From Rhizobium indicum (GTDB lineage: Bacteria > Pseudomonadota > Alphaproteobacteria > Rhizobiales > Rhizobiaceae), in assembly GCF_005862305.2 (NCBI RefSeq), contig NZ_CP054021.1, positions 186,001-250,000 on the forward strand: a stretch of 64,000 bases of DNA, given 5' to 3'. The translations under genes and the position numbers were made by a program. This document shows positions 40,539 to 49,837 of this stretch, piece by piece (the stretch's first letter is position 1; every line of letters begins with the position of its first letter). The notes beneath the pieces were generated by a model. The model was not told the origin of the DNA, made no database searches, and saw nothing but the letters and a program-made list of their open reading frames with translations.

Positions 40539-41384
40539 TCAGGCCTGGGATTTCACGTCAAAGGCAAGCGAACTTGAAAGGTCCCGGTAGGCATCGATCT
40601 GTTGCTGCAACAGCGCGATTTTCTGTTCCACCATGCCAACAGCATCGGCTCCGGCGATGAACCGGCGAGGTAGCTCCGGATGGTTGACCAGGGTGATCAG
40701 CGCTTGGGCGAGTTTTGCGGGATCGCCGCTCTGCTGGCCGCTGGCGGATTTCCAGAATGCCAGGTGTTGGGAGCGTCTTTCGTCGTAGTCGCTGACAGAT
40801 GACGGAGCATATTGGGTTGATTCGTCAGTCAGCAATTCCGTGCGGAAGAAGCCCGGATTGACGATCATCGTTTCGATCCCAAACGGCGCCACTTCGGGTT
40901 GCAGCGATTCCATCCAACCATCGAGGGCAAACTTCGCGGCAGAGTAAGCGCTGCAAAACTCAAAGCCAAGCAGGCTGGCCGTCGATGAGATCGAGATGAT
41001 CTTGCCGGACCCCTGCCGGCGCATCACCGGCAGGACGGCGCGGGTGACGCTCATGGGGCCGAGGAGACTACTAGCCAGTTGCAGATTGATCTGAGGCGGC
41101 GTCAGCTCCTCAAAATAGCCTGAGTAGAAGTTTGCGGCATTGTTGACCAATACGTCGATGCGACCAAAGCGTTCGAGTGCGGCCTTGACGGCAGAGTCGG
41201 CGTCGGTCGGCTTGGTTACATCCAACGTGACGACGAGCAGATTTTCCGACTGGCCGATCGCCTTGGCAACGCGCTCCGGATTGCGGCCGGTTGCAACGAG
41301 TTTGTCGTCAGCAGCCAGAACCGCCTTTGCGAAATCCAGGCCCATGCCGCGCCCGGCTCCTGTGATCAACCAAACCTTACTCAT
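40539..41384 (-). CDS. short-chain dehydrogenase/reductase
   Basis: A 281-residue classical SDR. The cofactor motif is ITGAGRGMG, NNAA follows at the usual place and the catalytic set is Ser in SISSTASLLGF with YSAAK further on. The VTLDVTKP region suggests NADP preference. It follows the OYE gene by 36 bases on the same strand and is therefore likely part of the same unit. The start at 41384 is preferred to 41399. Confidence 0.9.
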   Translation of the reverse strand: MSKVWLITGAGRGMGLDFAKAVLAADDKLVATGRNPERVAKAIGQSENLLVVTLDVTKPTDADSAVKAALERFGRIDVLVNNAANFYSGYFEELTPPQINLQLASSLLGPMSVTRAVLPVMRRQGSGKIISISSTASLLGFEFCSAYSAAKFALDGWMESLQPEVAPFGIETMIVNPGFFRTELLTDESTQYAPSSVSDYDERRSQHLAFWKSASGQQSGDPAKLAQALITLVNHPELPRRFIAGADAVGMVEQKIALLQQQIDAYRDLSSSLAFDVKSQA

Positions 41385-41420
41385 CGAATTTTCCTTCATG
41401 CGAGATTGGGTGCCGATGCT

Positions 41421-42593
41421 CTATGCGGTGGCCTTCTGCCGCTGCGCTTCGTGATCATCGTTGATGTTGAACCAGCCGGTGGCCGCCTCGATGACGCCCC
41501 AGAGTTTGGCTGGAAGGGCAATTTCCGGGATTGTCGTGGTCCTGATCTGGTTCTCGATCAGCTTCTCATTGCCACTGCGTGAAAGTTCGACCCACTCTGG
41601 GTTTATCACCAGCCCTTGGCCGACAGCCACAAGCGAAAGGCCCAGATGAAGGGCGCTTTCCGCCTGTCGGGGTGACTTGATCTGGCCAGCGGCGATAACC
41701 GGAACGCGCCCTGCTACCCTGGCGGCGATCAGTTCAGCGATAGGACGATCGGCGATGGCTTCGAGTGGTTGGGCCTCGAGTACGTTCGTCAGCGAAGCAT
41801 GGATGTAGTCGACGCCGCCGTCGATCAGATGCTCGATGAGTTCGTAGGTGTCTTCAATACGAAGGCCGCCTTCTTCAGGTTCTTCGGGCGAGACCCGGTA
41901 TCCCAGAAGAAACGGGCGCGTCGCGTGTGTGCCTATCACCCGCCTCACGTTGCGGATCACGGCGAGCGGAAACCGCATCCGGTTTTCCGGCGTGCCTCCC
42001 CATTCGTCGTCGCGATAATTGTGGAGCGGCGAGTAAAAGTTCTGGATCAGGAAGCCGTGGGCCGCATGCAGTTCGACCCCATCGAAGCCGGCTTCGATAG
42101 CGCGGCGGGTTGCTTCGCCGAAAGCAGAAATCACATCAAGGATTTCGTCGTGGCTCAGTGCGCGCGTCGTGCCGCCGCCTGGATTGAAAGGACCGGCTGA
42201 AACTTGCAGCGAGCTGGCGCTGACAACGTCTCCGTCCGGGATAAGCGCCGGCACGGCCTTGCTGCCGGCGTGAAAAATTTGAAGAATCGCTGGCGCACCG
42301 CCGCTTTTGGCCGCCTCGGCCAGACGCCGGAGGCTTGGTGTGAAGCTGTCATCATAAGAAGCGAATTCGCCCGTGAACCCGATGCCATTGGGCAAGACAT
42401 GCGTGCAACCCGTTAGAACGAGGCCAACGCCGTTCACCCTGCGTCGATAGTAGGACACTTCCTCATCCGAGACTGTTCCGTCGTCATTGGCTGACCACGT
42501 CGTCATCGGAGCCATGACGACCCGGTTTCGAAGCGTGATCCCATTGGCGAAAACGAAGGGTTCAAATAGTGCGGGGGTGGCTTCCATCATCAT
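41421..42593 (-). CDS. old yellow enzyme family NADH:flavin oxidoreductase
   Basis: A 390-residue FMN-dependent TIM barrel of the YqiG/OYE type. It shows the conserved start LFEPFVFANGITLRNRVVMAPMTTW, the substrate pair in FDGVELHAAHGFLIQNFYSP, and the PENRMRFPL and PVIAAGQIKSPRQAE phosphate-binding blocks. It would reduce activated double bonds. It is divergent from the LysR gene and lies next to one copy of the 31-bp motif. The first Met codon is ambiguous (42617, 42593 or 42587). Confidence 0.9.
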   Translation of the reverse strand: MMMEATPALFEPFVFANGITLRNRVVMAPMTTWSANDDGTVSDEEVSYYRRRVNGVGLVLTGCTHVLPNGIGFTGEFASYDDSFTPSLRRLAEAAKSGGAPAILQIFHAGSKAVPALIPDGDVVSASSLQVSAGPFNPGGGTTRALSHDEILDVISAFGEATRRAIEAGFDGVELHAAHGFLIQNFYSPLHNYRDDEWGGTPENRMRFPLAVIRNVRRVIGTHATRPFLLGYRVSPEEPEEGGLRIEDTYELIEHLIDGGVDYIHASLTNVLEAQPLEAIADRPIAELIAARVAGRVPVIAAGQIKSPRQAESALHLGLSLVAVGQGLVINPEWVELSRSGNEKLIENQIRTTTIPEIALPAKLWGVIEAATGWFNINDDHEAQRQKATA

Positions 42594-42659
42594 TCGTCTC
42601 TCTTGCATGCCGTTCAAGCGGTTTGTGAAATGACAGGTAGCAATGAAGACAAACTTTGA

Positions 42660-42690
42660 TTAGTTGGTATAATCTGCATGAAGTTAGAAA
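42660..42690. promoter_or_regulatory. 31-bp motif, copy 1 (candidate LysR operator)
   Basis: Copy 1 of a motif found three times in this module. It begins TTAGTTGGTATAAT, has CTGCATGAAG in the middle and ends GTTAGAAA. It lies in the 109-base divergent gap between the OYE and LysR starts and contains a perfect TATAAT on the plus strand that could be the LysR -10 box. LysR proteins normally bind between themselves and the genes they control, which fits. Confidence 0.65.
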
Positions 42691-42702
42691 TGAGAGAGAT
42701 AA

Positions 42703-43596
42703 ATGAGGCACGGTGATTTCAGCGAGCTTGCAGCCTTCATCGCCGTCGCCGAAGCCGGAAGTTTCACGCGAGCCTCCGCCAAGCTGGGACTTTCCCAGTC
42801 TGCCGTCAGTTACTCAGTCAGGATGCTGGAGCAGAGGCTGGGGGTGCGGCTAATCTCACGCACCACGCGAAGCTTGTCGCTGACCGATGCCGGAGAGCGT
42901 ATGCTTCGGAGCCTCCGCCCTGCCTTCGAACACATCGAAAGCGAGATCGCAGCCGTCAGCGCACTTCGTGACAAGCCGGCGGGCACTATCCGCATCACGA
43001 CGTTTCGATATGCCGCCATGAGCGTGCTTTGGCCTGTCATGACAACATTCTTGGCGGAATACCCGGATATTGAAATGGAGGTCACTCTTGACGAGGGCCT
43101 GACGGATATCGTGGCCGGCCGGTTCGACGCCGGTATTCGCATTGGAGAACAGGTTCAAAAAGACATGGTTGCCGTCAGAATCGGCCCTGACCTTCGCATG
43201 GCGGTCGTGGGATCGCCGTCCTACTTCCAGAACCGCACAATCCCGATGACGCCCCGCGATCTCGGCGACCACCGGGGTATTAGCTACCGGCAAACCACAG
43301 GAGGTGGATTGTATGCCTGGGAGTTCGAGCGCGACAGCGAGGAGCTTGTGGTCAGAATGAACGGGCCGCTCATCATCAACGATAGTTTGATGCTGGAAGC
43401 CGCTGCTTTGGATGGGCTCGGGCTTGCCTACACTTTCGAAAGTCAGGTTTCACAATACATTGCAGACGGGCGACTGATCCGAGTCCTCGACGATTGGTGT
43501 CAGCCGTTCCCTGGCTATCACCTGTATTACCCAAGCAGACGTCAGCATACGGCCGCGTTTGCGCTCCTCGTCGAGGCGCTTCGTTTCAAAGGCTGA
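42703..43596 (+). CDS. LysR family transcriptional regulator
   Basis: A 297-residue LysR-type regulator. The N-terminal winged helix-turn-helix covers about 1-65 (FSELAAFIAVAEAGSFTRASAKLGLSQSAVS). A linker and a periplasmic-binding-like effector domain of the aromatic/PbuR type follow (DAGIRIGEQV; ISYRQTTGG). It is divergent from the OYE-SDR genes and its own start codon is 13 bases after the 31-bp motif, so autoregulation is likely. The same motif precedes the Mo-hydroxylase and cytochrome units. Confidence 0.93.
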   Translation: MRHGDFSELAAFIAVAEAGSFTRASAKLGLSQSAVSYSVRMLEQRLGVRLISRTTRSLSLTDAGERMLRSLRPAFEHIESEIAAVSALRDKPAGTIRITTFRYAAMSVLWPVMTTFLAEYPDIEMEVTLDEGLTDIVAGRFDAGIRIGEQVQKDMVAVRIGPDLRMAVVGSPSYFQNRTIPMTPRDLGDHRGISYRQTTGGGLYAWEFERDSEELVVRMNGPLIINDSLMLEAAALDGLGLAYTFESQVSQYIADGRLIRVLDDWCQPFPGYHLYYPSRRQHTAAFALLVEALRFKG

Positions 43597-43837
43597 CGCT
43601 CCTGCCAGGGCTGTCCGGAAGATGGTCGCGATGGGTTGGGGACTGATCTCAATTGCGCGATTGCCGATAGATGTGAGGTCCTGCCTGCCCTGATTGCTGA
43701 GCCGCGCTGTCATCGCTGACCGCAGTCATAGCGCCATTATTGTCAAGACGCCACGCAACAGGAACATCGCGGCCCTGTGCGGCCCGCTGCATTCAGCGGC
43801 ACACAGGACCGGGGCAGGCTCTCGTCCGAGCCAGGTT

Positions 43838-46084
43838 CTAAGCGAGGTTGAAAGGCATCTGTCGGACTGGCTTGCCCGTCAAGCGCGAGATGGCATTGGC
43901 AAATGCCGGCGCCAAAGGCGGCAGGCCGGGTTCGCCCATGCCTGTCGGCGCATCCGCGCTTGGTACGATGTTGACGTCGAACTCCGGCACATCCGTGATC
44001 CTTGCCACGGTGAATTCGCTGAAGTTGCCTTGCTCCACAACACCGTCCTTGAGCGTGATTTCTGAGCCGGCAAGGCATGTCGACAAGCCCATGATCGCCG
44101 CGCCCTGGACCTGCGCTTCCACGGTCCGAGGGTTGACGGCCAGATTACAGTGCACCCCCGCCGTAACCCGATGCAGCTTAGGCTGCCCGTCGACTACGGA
44201 GGCTTCCACCACGTAGGCCACCACGGATGAAAAGGATTCGTGCACGGCCACACCCCAGGCCCGGCCTTCTGCCAATGCCCTACTGCCGTAACCGCTCTTG
44301 TCTACGGCGAGCTGCAGTGCATCGCGATGACGAGGATGCTCGTTGCCAAACATCTTCATGCGATATGCGACCGGGTCTTGGTCGGTGGCTCGCGCTATAT
44401 CGTCAAGCAAGGTCTCCATCACGAAAGCCGTATGGGTGGAGCCAACGCTGCGCCACCACAGAACCGGCACGTTGGCAACAGGATGATGCACTGTCAGGCG
44501 CATGGGAAGCGGATAGGGGCTTCGCATCCCCTCGGTCGTGGCGGCATCGATGCCGTCCTTCACCTGGAACTTCTCGAACACGGTTCCCGTCAGTATGGAC
44601 TGGCCGACGATGGTGTGGTCCCAGGCCAGCACATTGCCCTCTTTGTCGAAGCCGATGCGAGCGCGGTGAAGATGCGTTGGACGGTAGTAGCCGCCCCTCA
44701 TATCGTCCTCGCGGCTCCAGAGCGTTCGCACTGGCGCGTTCAGCCCCGCCGCCCTGGCGGCTTTGGCTATCTGGCAGGCCTCCATTGCCGTGTCGCTGCT
44801 GCTGGAAAAGCGCCGGCCGAAGCCACCACCCGATGTTTGCACGTTCACCACGACCTGTTCCGGCTTGAGGCCGAGCACGTTTGCTGCAACGCCGGCATCG
44901 AGCCCTGCACTTTGGCTCCCCATCCAGATCTCGGCACGATCGTCGGAAAGCCGAACCGTACAGTTCAGCGGTTCCATCGCCGCGTGGGCGAGATACGGGA
45001 ACACAAACTCGGCTTCCAGACTCAAGGGTGCGGCTTCCAATGGCGCCATGTCGGCATCGAACTGGCGCGGGCCGGGGCGATTGGCGATCTCGCGAAACTG
45101 GGCAAGTTGCTTTTCACTATCGACCTTTTCGACAGCCGATGTGTCCCACTCCACCTTAAGGGCGTTGCGACCCTGAGACGCCTGCCAATATCCGTCGGCC
45201 ACCACGGCCACACCCTCAGCACCGCGATCCAGCGGTACACGCAAAACAGCTTTCACGCCCTTTACTGAACGTGCTGCGCTGTCGTCCAGGGAGGCTATCT
45301 TGGCTCCGAAGACCGGAGGGCGAGCCACCACGGCTGTCAATTGTCCCGGCAGCTTGAAGTCGATGCCAAAACTCTGTTGGCCGCTGCTCTTGGCTTGTGC
45401 GTCCAGACGCTGGGTGGGCTGGCCGATGATGCGGAAATCCTTCGGGTCCTTCAACGCTATTTTCTGAGGCACGGGCAGGGCCATGGCCGCTTCGGAAAGT
45501 TCTCCATAACCGAGCTTGCGGCCATCGGGAGCCAGAACCACTCCGGCCTCGGTTCTCAGCGCGGAAACATCGACGTTCCAGCGGTCCGCCGCGGCCGCAA
45601 GTAGCATGGCGCGGACGCGGGCACCCAGCTCGCGATACTGCGTAAAGCTGTTCTTGATGGTGTTCGAACCGCCGGTAAGGTGCATGCCGAAGAGCGGATC
45701 AACATAAGCCATGTCATTGGTGCCGAGCTGGCTGCGTACTAAATTCCAGTCCGCGTCGAGTTCTTCGGCAAGGATCATCGGCAATGCCGTTTGGACGCCT
45801 TGACCGAACTCCAGGCGGTTGATTGTGACCATAACCTCGCCATTTGGCGCAATTTGAACAAATGCGGAAGGCTGCTCGGTCGGCTTCAGAGCGATGGGCG
45901 CCTCACCCGCGTCGGTGGACTGGGCGGCGGCCAGATGGGGGAAAATGCCGACAGCCAAACCGAGGGTCCCCGTCAGCTTTAGAAAGCTGCGGCGTGGCAA
46001 CGCCTGGACCGATGTTGAACGGCCTCGTTCCAGCATGTGCTGCAGCGCACGCGGTAATTCGCTATAATCCATGTTCGGCAACAT
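43838..46084 (-). CDS. exported molybdopterin-binding oxidoreductase subunit (IorB type)
   Basis: A 748-residue xanthine dehydrogenase-family catalytic subunit. A twin-arginine signal (RRSFLKLTG, Arg31-Arg32) shows export already folded with cofactor. The body resembles isoquinoline 1-oxidoreductase beta chains and related membrane aldehyde dehydrogenases, with the GGFGRRFSSSSDT and WWRSVGSTHTAF cofactor loops and the C-terminal GMGEPGLPPLAPAFANAI block with the catalytic Glu. It is 12 bases downstream of the 2Fe-2S gene and must work with it. The substrate is an aldehyde or N-heterocycle by family, not proven. Confidence 0.9.
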   Translation of the reverse strand: MLPNMDYSELPRALQHMLERGRSTSVQALPRRSFLKLTGTLGLAVGIFPHLAAAQSTDAGEAPIALKPTEQPSAFVQIAPNGEVMVTINRLEFGQGVQTALPMILAEELDADWNLVRSQLGTNDMAYVDPLFGMHLTGGSNTIKNSFTQYRELGARVRAMLLAAAADRWNVDVSALRTEAGVVLAPDGRKLGYGELSEAAMALPVPQKIALKDPKDFRIIGQPTQRLDAQAKSSGQQSFGIDFKLPGQLTAVVARPPVFGAKIASLDDSAARSVKGVKAVLRVPLDRGAEGVAVVADGYWQASQGRNALKVEWDTSAVEKVDSEKQLAQFREIANRPGPRQFDADMAPLEAAPLSLEAEFVFPYLAHAAMEPLNCTVRLSDDRAEIWMGSQSAGLDAGVAANVLGLKPEQVVVNVQTSGGGFGRRFSSSSDTAMEACQIAKAARAAGLNAPVRTLWSREDDMRGGYYRPTHLHRARIGFDKEGNVLAWDHTIVGQSILTGTVFEKFQVKDGIDAATTEGMRSPYPLPMRLTVHHPVANVPVLWWRSVGSTHTAFVMETLLDDIARATDQDPVAYRMKMFGNEHPRHRDALQLAVDKSGYGSRALAEGRAWGVAVHESFSSVVAYVVEASVVDGQPKLHRVTAGVHCNLAVNPRTVEAQVQGAAIMGLSTCLAGSEITLKDGVVEQGNFSEFTVARITDVPEFDVNIVPSADAPTGMGEPGLPPLAPAFANAISRLTGKPVRQMPFNLA

Positions 46085-46096
46085 ATGGCGTCTCCT

Positions 46097-46570
46097 TCAG
46101 ACAAGATTGCTGGCAGCATCGGCTATGGCGGCGCGGATACGGGTATAAGTTCCGCAACGACAAATATTGCCTTCCATTGCCGTATCTATCTCCGAGGCGG
46201 TCGGCTGCGAGCCGGAGGGCAGGGATGCCAGGAACGCCGTGGCGCTCATGATCTGACCGCTCTGACAATAACCGCACTGCGCTACATCGTGCTTGACCCA
46301 AGCTGCGCTTACAGCGGCGCCGACGCGGTCGCTGCCGTCGGTCGCTTTTTCAATGGTGGTGATATTCAGGCCCTCGGCAGCGGAAAGAGGGGTGCTGCAG
46401 GAACGGACGGCCTCACCATCCAGATGTATCGTGCACGCGCCGCAAAGCGCGGCGCCGCAGCCGAACTTGGTCCCGGTCATGCCGAGCGTGTCGCGCAGGA
46501 CCCAAAGGATGGGTGTCTCCGGGTCGGCATCGACCTCGTGCTGATTACCGTTGATATTCAGTGTGATCAT
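46097..46570 (-). CDS. 2Fe-2S subunit of the molybdenum hydroxylase (IorA type)
   Basis: A 157-residue small subunit carrying two 2Fe-2S clusters. The plant-type ferredoxin cluster uses Cys38, 43, 46 and 58 (GCGAALCGAC..C); the second uses Cys99, 102, 137 and 139 (QCGYCQSGQ; ICRCGTY). It passes electrons from the molybdenum centre. The start at 46570 gives the family N-terminus MITLNINGN; open sequence to 46687 is not family-like. There is no FAD subunit, as expected for the two-subunit type. Confidence 0.93.
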   Translation of the reverse strand: MITLNINGNQHEVDADPETPILWVLRDTLGMTGTKFGCGAALCGACTIHLDGEAVRSCSTPLSAAEGLNITTIEKATDGSDRVGAAVSAAWVKHDVAQCGYCQSGQIMSATAFLASLPSGSQPTASEIDTAMEGNICRCGTYTRIRAAIADAASNLV

Positions 46571-46883
46571 GACTGGTCGGTTCTCCGATGTTTCATAATG
46601 TATGTGCTCGTTGCCGATCTCTAAGGAGAGCGACGGCGACGGGAGTGCCGCCAGCAACCTCCAGGATGATGAGACGCCGTCGACCAAGAGCCTGCTCTCC
46701 GCGGCAACGTTAGCTCGTCCGGCGGCGCCAAATTAGTTGGCAAAACCTGCACGACGTTAGAAAGGCGGCTTCTGAATACGAGGCAAAAGCACGAGCAGAC
46801 CCGTCAACCCAAGACCGGTCAGCGATGATCAGCCGCGTTGGGTGCCCATCAATCGCCGGCTTGCTCAGCCAAGAGGTTCGCCG
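46571..46883. other. intergenic region holding motif copy 2
   Basis: About 310 bases between the 2Fe-2S start and the end of the cytochrome gene. It contains the second 31-bp motif and otherwise no recognised feature. Confidence 0.45.
46733..46763. promoter_or_regulatory. 31-bp motif, copy 2
   Basis: TTAGTTGG, CCTGCACGACG and GTTAGAAA match copy 1 in order and spacing, though the centre is more diverged (CAAAA in place of TATAA). It lies about 165 bases upstream of the 2Fe-2S subunit start on the minus strand. Confidence 0.6.
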
Positions 46884-47258
46884 CTATTCCGACAGGGACT
46901 TCAGGTAAGCGATGATGTTTAGCCGATCCTCAGGCTTGGGTACGCCCACGGTCATCGTGGTGGTCGGTACAACTTCGCGAGGCGCTGCTAGAAATCGGTC
47001 CAACGTCGCCTCGTCCCATACCAATCCCGATGCCTTCATGGCCGCCGAATAGCGGACGCCTTCCGCAGCGCCGGCCGCGCGCCCGACAACGCCACCGAGC
47101 CCCGGCCCAACCTTTTTCTGATCCGTGGTCGAATGACAGGCGGAACAGCGCTGAAACGCTTTTTGTCCCAAGGCGACATCTCCCTCCGCTGCCGCAGGAG
47201 CCGTCGCCGACACAAGGATCAAGGTGGAGACCACAACAGAAGCGAAAATTTTTGTCAT
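46884..47258 (-). CDS. class I cytochrome c
   Basis: A 124-residue exported cytochrome with signal peptide (1-24, ending APAAAEG), haem site CSACH (38-42) and GPGLGGVVGR, the mitochondrial-type cytochrome c loop. The distal methionine is likely in the TTTMTVGVP segment. It probably carries electrons from the exported molybdenum hydroxylase to the respiratory chain, an inference from location and from the shared upstream motif. The start at 47258 is clear. Confidence 0.92.
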   Translation of the reverse strand: MTKIFASVVVSTLILVSATAPAAAEGDVALGQKAFQRCSACHSTTDQKKVGPGLGGVVGRAAGAAEGVRYSAAMKASGLVWDEATLDRFLAAPREVVPTTTMTVGVPKPEDRLNIIAYLKSLSE

Positions 47259-47937
47259 GCGTGTTCTTCCCGAATACAGGCTGTCGAAGCCCTGAAAGGA
47301 CAGTGGAGTAGCGCGCGCCAGCACCGTGCTGGCAGGCCGCGCTAAAGACCTAGACCCAAGACACGCCTCATCTTCGCCGGACATGGCATCGCACTGGAGA
47401 CGGCGGTCGGTTGGGGACGTTACCTCGCCTCTGCATGGAGCATTAGGCGGTACTATCTGCATGATGTTAGAAATGAGGTTCATAAATGCCCGAGAGCCAA
47501 CGATCGTCGACGAAGGGTGTCTGCCGCAGCATGCAATCAGTGAAGCTTAAGCTTCCCTCGGAGAGGTTCTGAAGACATCGGTTGCAGCGCGGAAGTTCGC
47601 CTATTTAGAAACGGCATTCATAACTTCATGCGAGCTACGACGGCTAATCGTGCCGTTCGGTCTCCGCTATCGCTCTTCACTGCCCATAGTGGAGTCTTCC
47701 ACCCAGAAACCGAGGCTCGCAAGACGGTCTCGCTTCAACGGCCTGTGTTGCGTTCTTGAATGGCATATGGCACGCCTCATCACGAATAGCGGCTCAGTTC
47801 CTTGCGAAAAGCCTGGCTCGTCTTCATTATTTCACCTAAATCGTGGCGTGCATAAATGGCGGGGAATTCCACAACGGCGGCCTGCTCTTGCTATTAAAAA
47901 CGATACGCCGTTACAGCGCCGGCAGGAGCAGACGACG
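47259..47937. other. 679-base gap with motif copy 3 and no convincing gene
   Basis: Short open frames occur but none has a family pattern or good codon use. A short minus-strand reading frame with an AGGTG-like site (about 47795-47850, MKTSQAFRKELSRYS) may be a relic. Copy 3 of the 31-bp motif lies at 47443-47473. The region may contain decayed sequence at the edge of the accessory module. Confidence 0.45.
47443..47473. promoter_or_regulatory. 31-bp motif, copy 3
   Basis: TTAGGCGGTA, CTATCTGCATGATG and GTTAGAAA, closest to copy 1. Similarity to copy 1 continues past the motif (TGAG, then ATAAATG), where copy 1 reaches the LysR start codon. It lies about 185 bases upstream of the cytochrome c start on the minus strand. 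Confidence 0.62.
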
Positions 47938-48603
47938 ATGAAACGCCCCGGCATGTCGCAACCCGATCCGGCCGCCTTCATCAAGGCCAACCTGCCGATA
48001 TCACCTGTTCCCTCCATCCCCGAGATCCGGCTTCATACGGCAGGACCTGCGAGCGGGCTCTGGCGGCTTGCCGGCCGCGGAGAGGCCGATCCGCCGCCTT
48101 ACTGGGCCTATCCCTGGGCCGGCGGCGCGGTGCTTGCCCGCCATCTGCTCGACCAGCCGGAAACGGTCGCCGGCCGCCGTGTCCTCGATCTCGGCGCCGG
48201 CTCCGGGCTCGTCGCCATCGCGGCGGCGAAGGCCGGAGCAGCCAAGGTGACGGCGGTCGACATCGATGCCAATGCAATTGCCGCGATCGGGCTCAACGCA
48301 GCGATCAACGGTGTGAACATCGTGGCCTGGGCCGCCGATATCATCGAGGCGCCGCCACCCGCGACCGACCTTCTCGTGGTCGGCGATCTGTTCTACGATC
48401 CCTCGCTTGCCCTGCGAGTAATGGCCTTCCTCCGGCGTTGCCAGGCGTGCGGCATCGAGGTGCTGATCGGCGATCCCGAGCGGGCCTACCTGCCGGAGGG
48501 AGAACTCAACCGAATCGCCACCCATGCGGTTGCGGATTTCGGCGGAGGCAGCGGCGGCGGGGCGGTGCCGGCGGGCGTCTTTGCGCTCTTCGGCTACGGC
48601 TGA
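47938..48603 (+). CDS. class I SAM methyltransferase (ETFB/PrmA-like lysine methyltransferase)
   Basis: A 221-residue methyltransferase. The SAM-binding motif is RRVLDLGAGSGLVAIAAAKAGA, followed by VTAVDIDANAIAAIGLNAAING, and the post-I motif LLVVGDLFYDP. The PPYWAYPWAGGAVLARHLLDQPE segment before the SAM motif is typical of the ETF-beta methyltransferase group. It ends 10 bases before the convergent moeA stop. Methylation of the electron-transfer flavoprotein beta chain is plausible by family. Confidence 0.88.
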   Translation: MKRPGMSQPDPAAFIKANLPISPVPSIPEIRLHTAGPASGLWRLAGRGEADPPPYWAYPWAGGAVLARHLLDQPETVAGRRVLDLGAGSGLVAIAAAKAGAAKVTAVDIDANAIAAIGLNAAINGVNIVAWAADIIEAPPPATDLLVVGDLFYDPSLALRVMAFLRRCQACGIEVLIGDPERAYLPEGELNRIATHAVADFGGGSGGGAVPAGVFALFGYG

Positions 48604-48613
48604 AAGGCTGAGA

Positions 48614-49837
48614 TTATGCCAAGAGATCCGGCCGCAACAGCATGACCGGGCAGGGCGCTCCGGCCGGCAATTCCCCCGCATGCGGCGGGCGGATGACGAG
48701 GCAGTCGGCTGCAGCGAAGACCTTCATCATCGAGGAATCCTGCTTGCCGAAGGGTTCGGCGAGCCAGTGGCCGGCAGCGGATTTCGAAAGTTTCGCCCGG
48801 ATATAGTCCTGCCGGTGGTCATTGGCGCGCAGTGTGACGGCCGCCTCCACCGTTACCTCGCGCTGCACCGGCGGCAGGGAGGCAAGCTTGCGGATCAGCG
48901 GCTCCAGGAAGAGCAGCGAACAGACGAGGCTGGAGACCGGATTGCCGGGCAGGCCGAGTACATGCGTCTCGCCGAAGCTGCCGACCATCAGCGGTTTGCC
49001 AGGGCGCATGGCGATGCGCCAGAAATCGAGCTGCATGCCGGCCTCGATCAGCGTGGCCTGCACCAGATCATGGTCGCCGACCGAAGCGCCGCCGAGCGTG
49101 ACGATCACATCGACCTTGGCGTCCCGCGCTGTGTCGATCGCCGCGCTGATCTTGGCCTGATCGTCAGGCACGATGCCGAGATCGAGCACATCGGCGCCGG
49201 CTTTGCGGGCAAGGGCTGCAATACCGAACGTATTGGATGCGATGATCTGCGAAGGGCCGGGCGTGCTTCCGGGCGGCAGCAGTTCGTCGCCTGTTGCGAG
49301 GATGGCGATCAGCGGGCGACGCAGCACCTCGACATCAGGCCGGTTCATGCCGGCAGCAACCGTCAGCCGCGAGAAATCGAGCACGGTGCCAGCAGACAGC
49401 ACGGCTTCGCCTTCCGCGAAATCCTGGCCGCGCGGACGCACATGCTGGCCATGCCGGACAGGGAAATTGGTTCTGATGCCGCCCTCGATCTTCTCGGCAT
49501 CCTCCTGCAGCAGGACGCTATCGGCGCCTGGCGGAACCGGCGCGCCGGTGAAAATACGGACGGCTTCACCCTGGCCGACGCTTCCCTCGAAGCCGTGGCC
49601 GGCGGATGACATGCCGATGACCTTCAGCTCGGCGCCCGGTTCCGGCGCGTCTTCGCGGCGTAACGCATAGCCATCCATGGCGGAAGCATTGAAGGGCGGC
49701 TGGGTCAGGCCGGCGGTCAGATCGACGGCCAGGACGCGGCCCTCGGCCTCGGCAAGCGGCAGCGTCTCGGACGCAGCAATGGGCTTTGCGCGGGAGAGCA
49801 AGCGGTTCAGGGCCTCGGCGACCGGGAGAAGGTTCAT
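48614..49837 (-). CDS. moeA: molybdopterin molybdenumtransferase
   Basis: Inserts molybdate into adenylylated molybdopterin to complete the cofactor. The 407-residue product has the four-domain MoeA layout: [11 protein letters not shown] near the start, GTVLDFSRL, the MPT-binding [10 protein letters not shown] and [11 protein letters not shown], and a C-terminal domain IV. The start overlaps the moaC stop by 4 bases, so translation is coupled. It would supply cofactor to the exported molybdenum hydroxylase 4 kb away, and to others. Confidence 0.95.
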   Translation of the reverse strand: MNLLPVAEALNRLLSRAKPIAASETLPLAEAEGRVLAVDLTAGLTQPPFNASAMDGYALRREDAPEPGAELKVIGMSSAGHGFEGSVGQGEAVRIFTGAPVPPGADSVLLQEDAEKIEGGIRTNFPVRHGQHVRPRGQDFAEGEAVLSAGTVLDFSRLTVAAGMNRPDVEVLRRPLIAILATGDELLPPGSTPGPSQIIASNTFGIAALARKAGADVLDLGIVPDDQAKISAAIDTARDAKVDVIVTLGGASVGDHDLVQATLIEAGMQLDFWRIAMRPGKPLMVGSFGETHVLGLPGNPVSSLVCSLLFLEPLIRKLASLPPVQREVTVEAAVTLRANDHRQDYIRAKLSKSAAGHWLAEPFGKQDSSMMKVFAAADCLVIRPPHAGELPAGAPCPVMLLRPDLLA

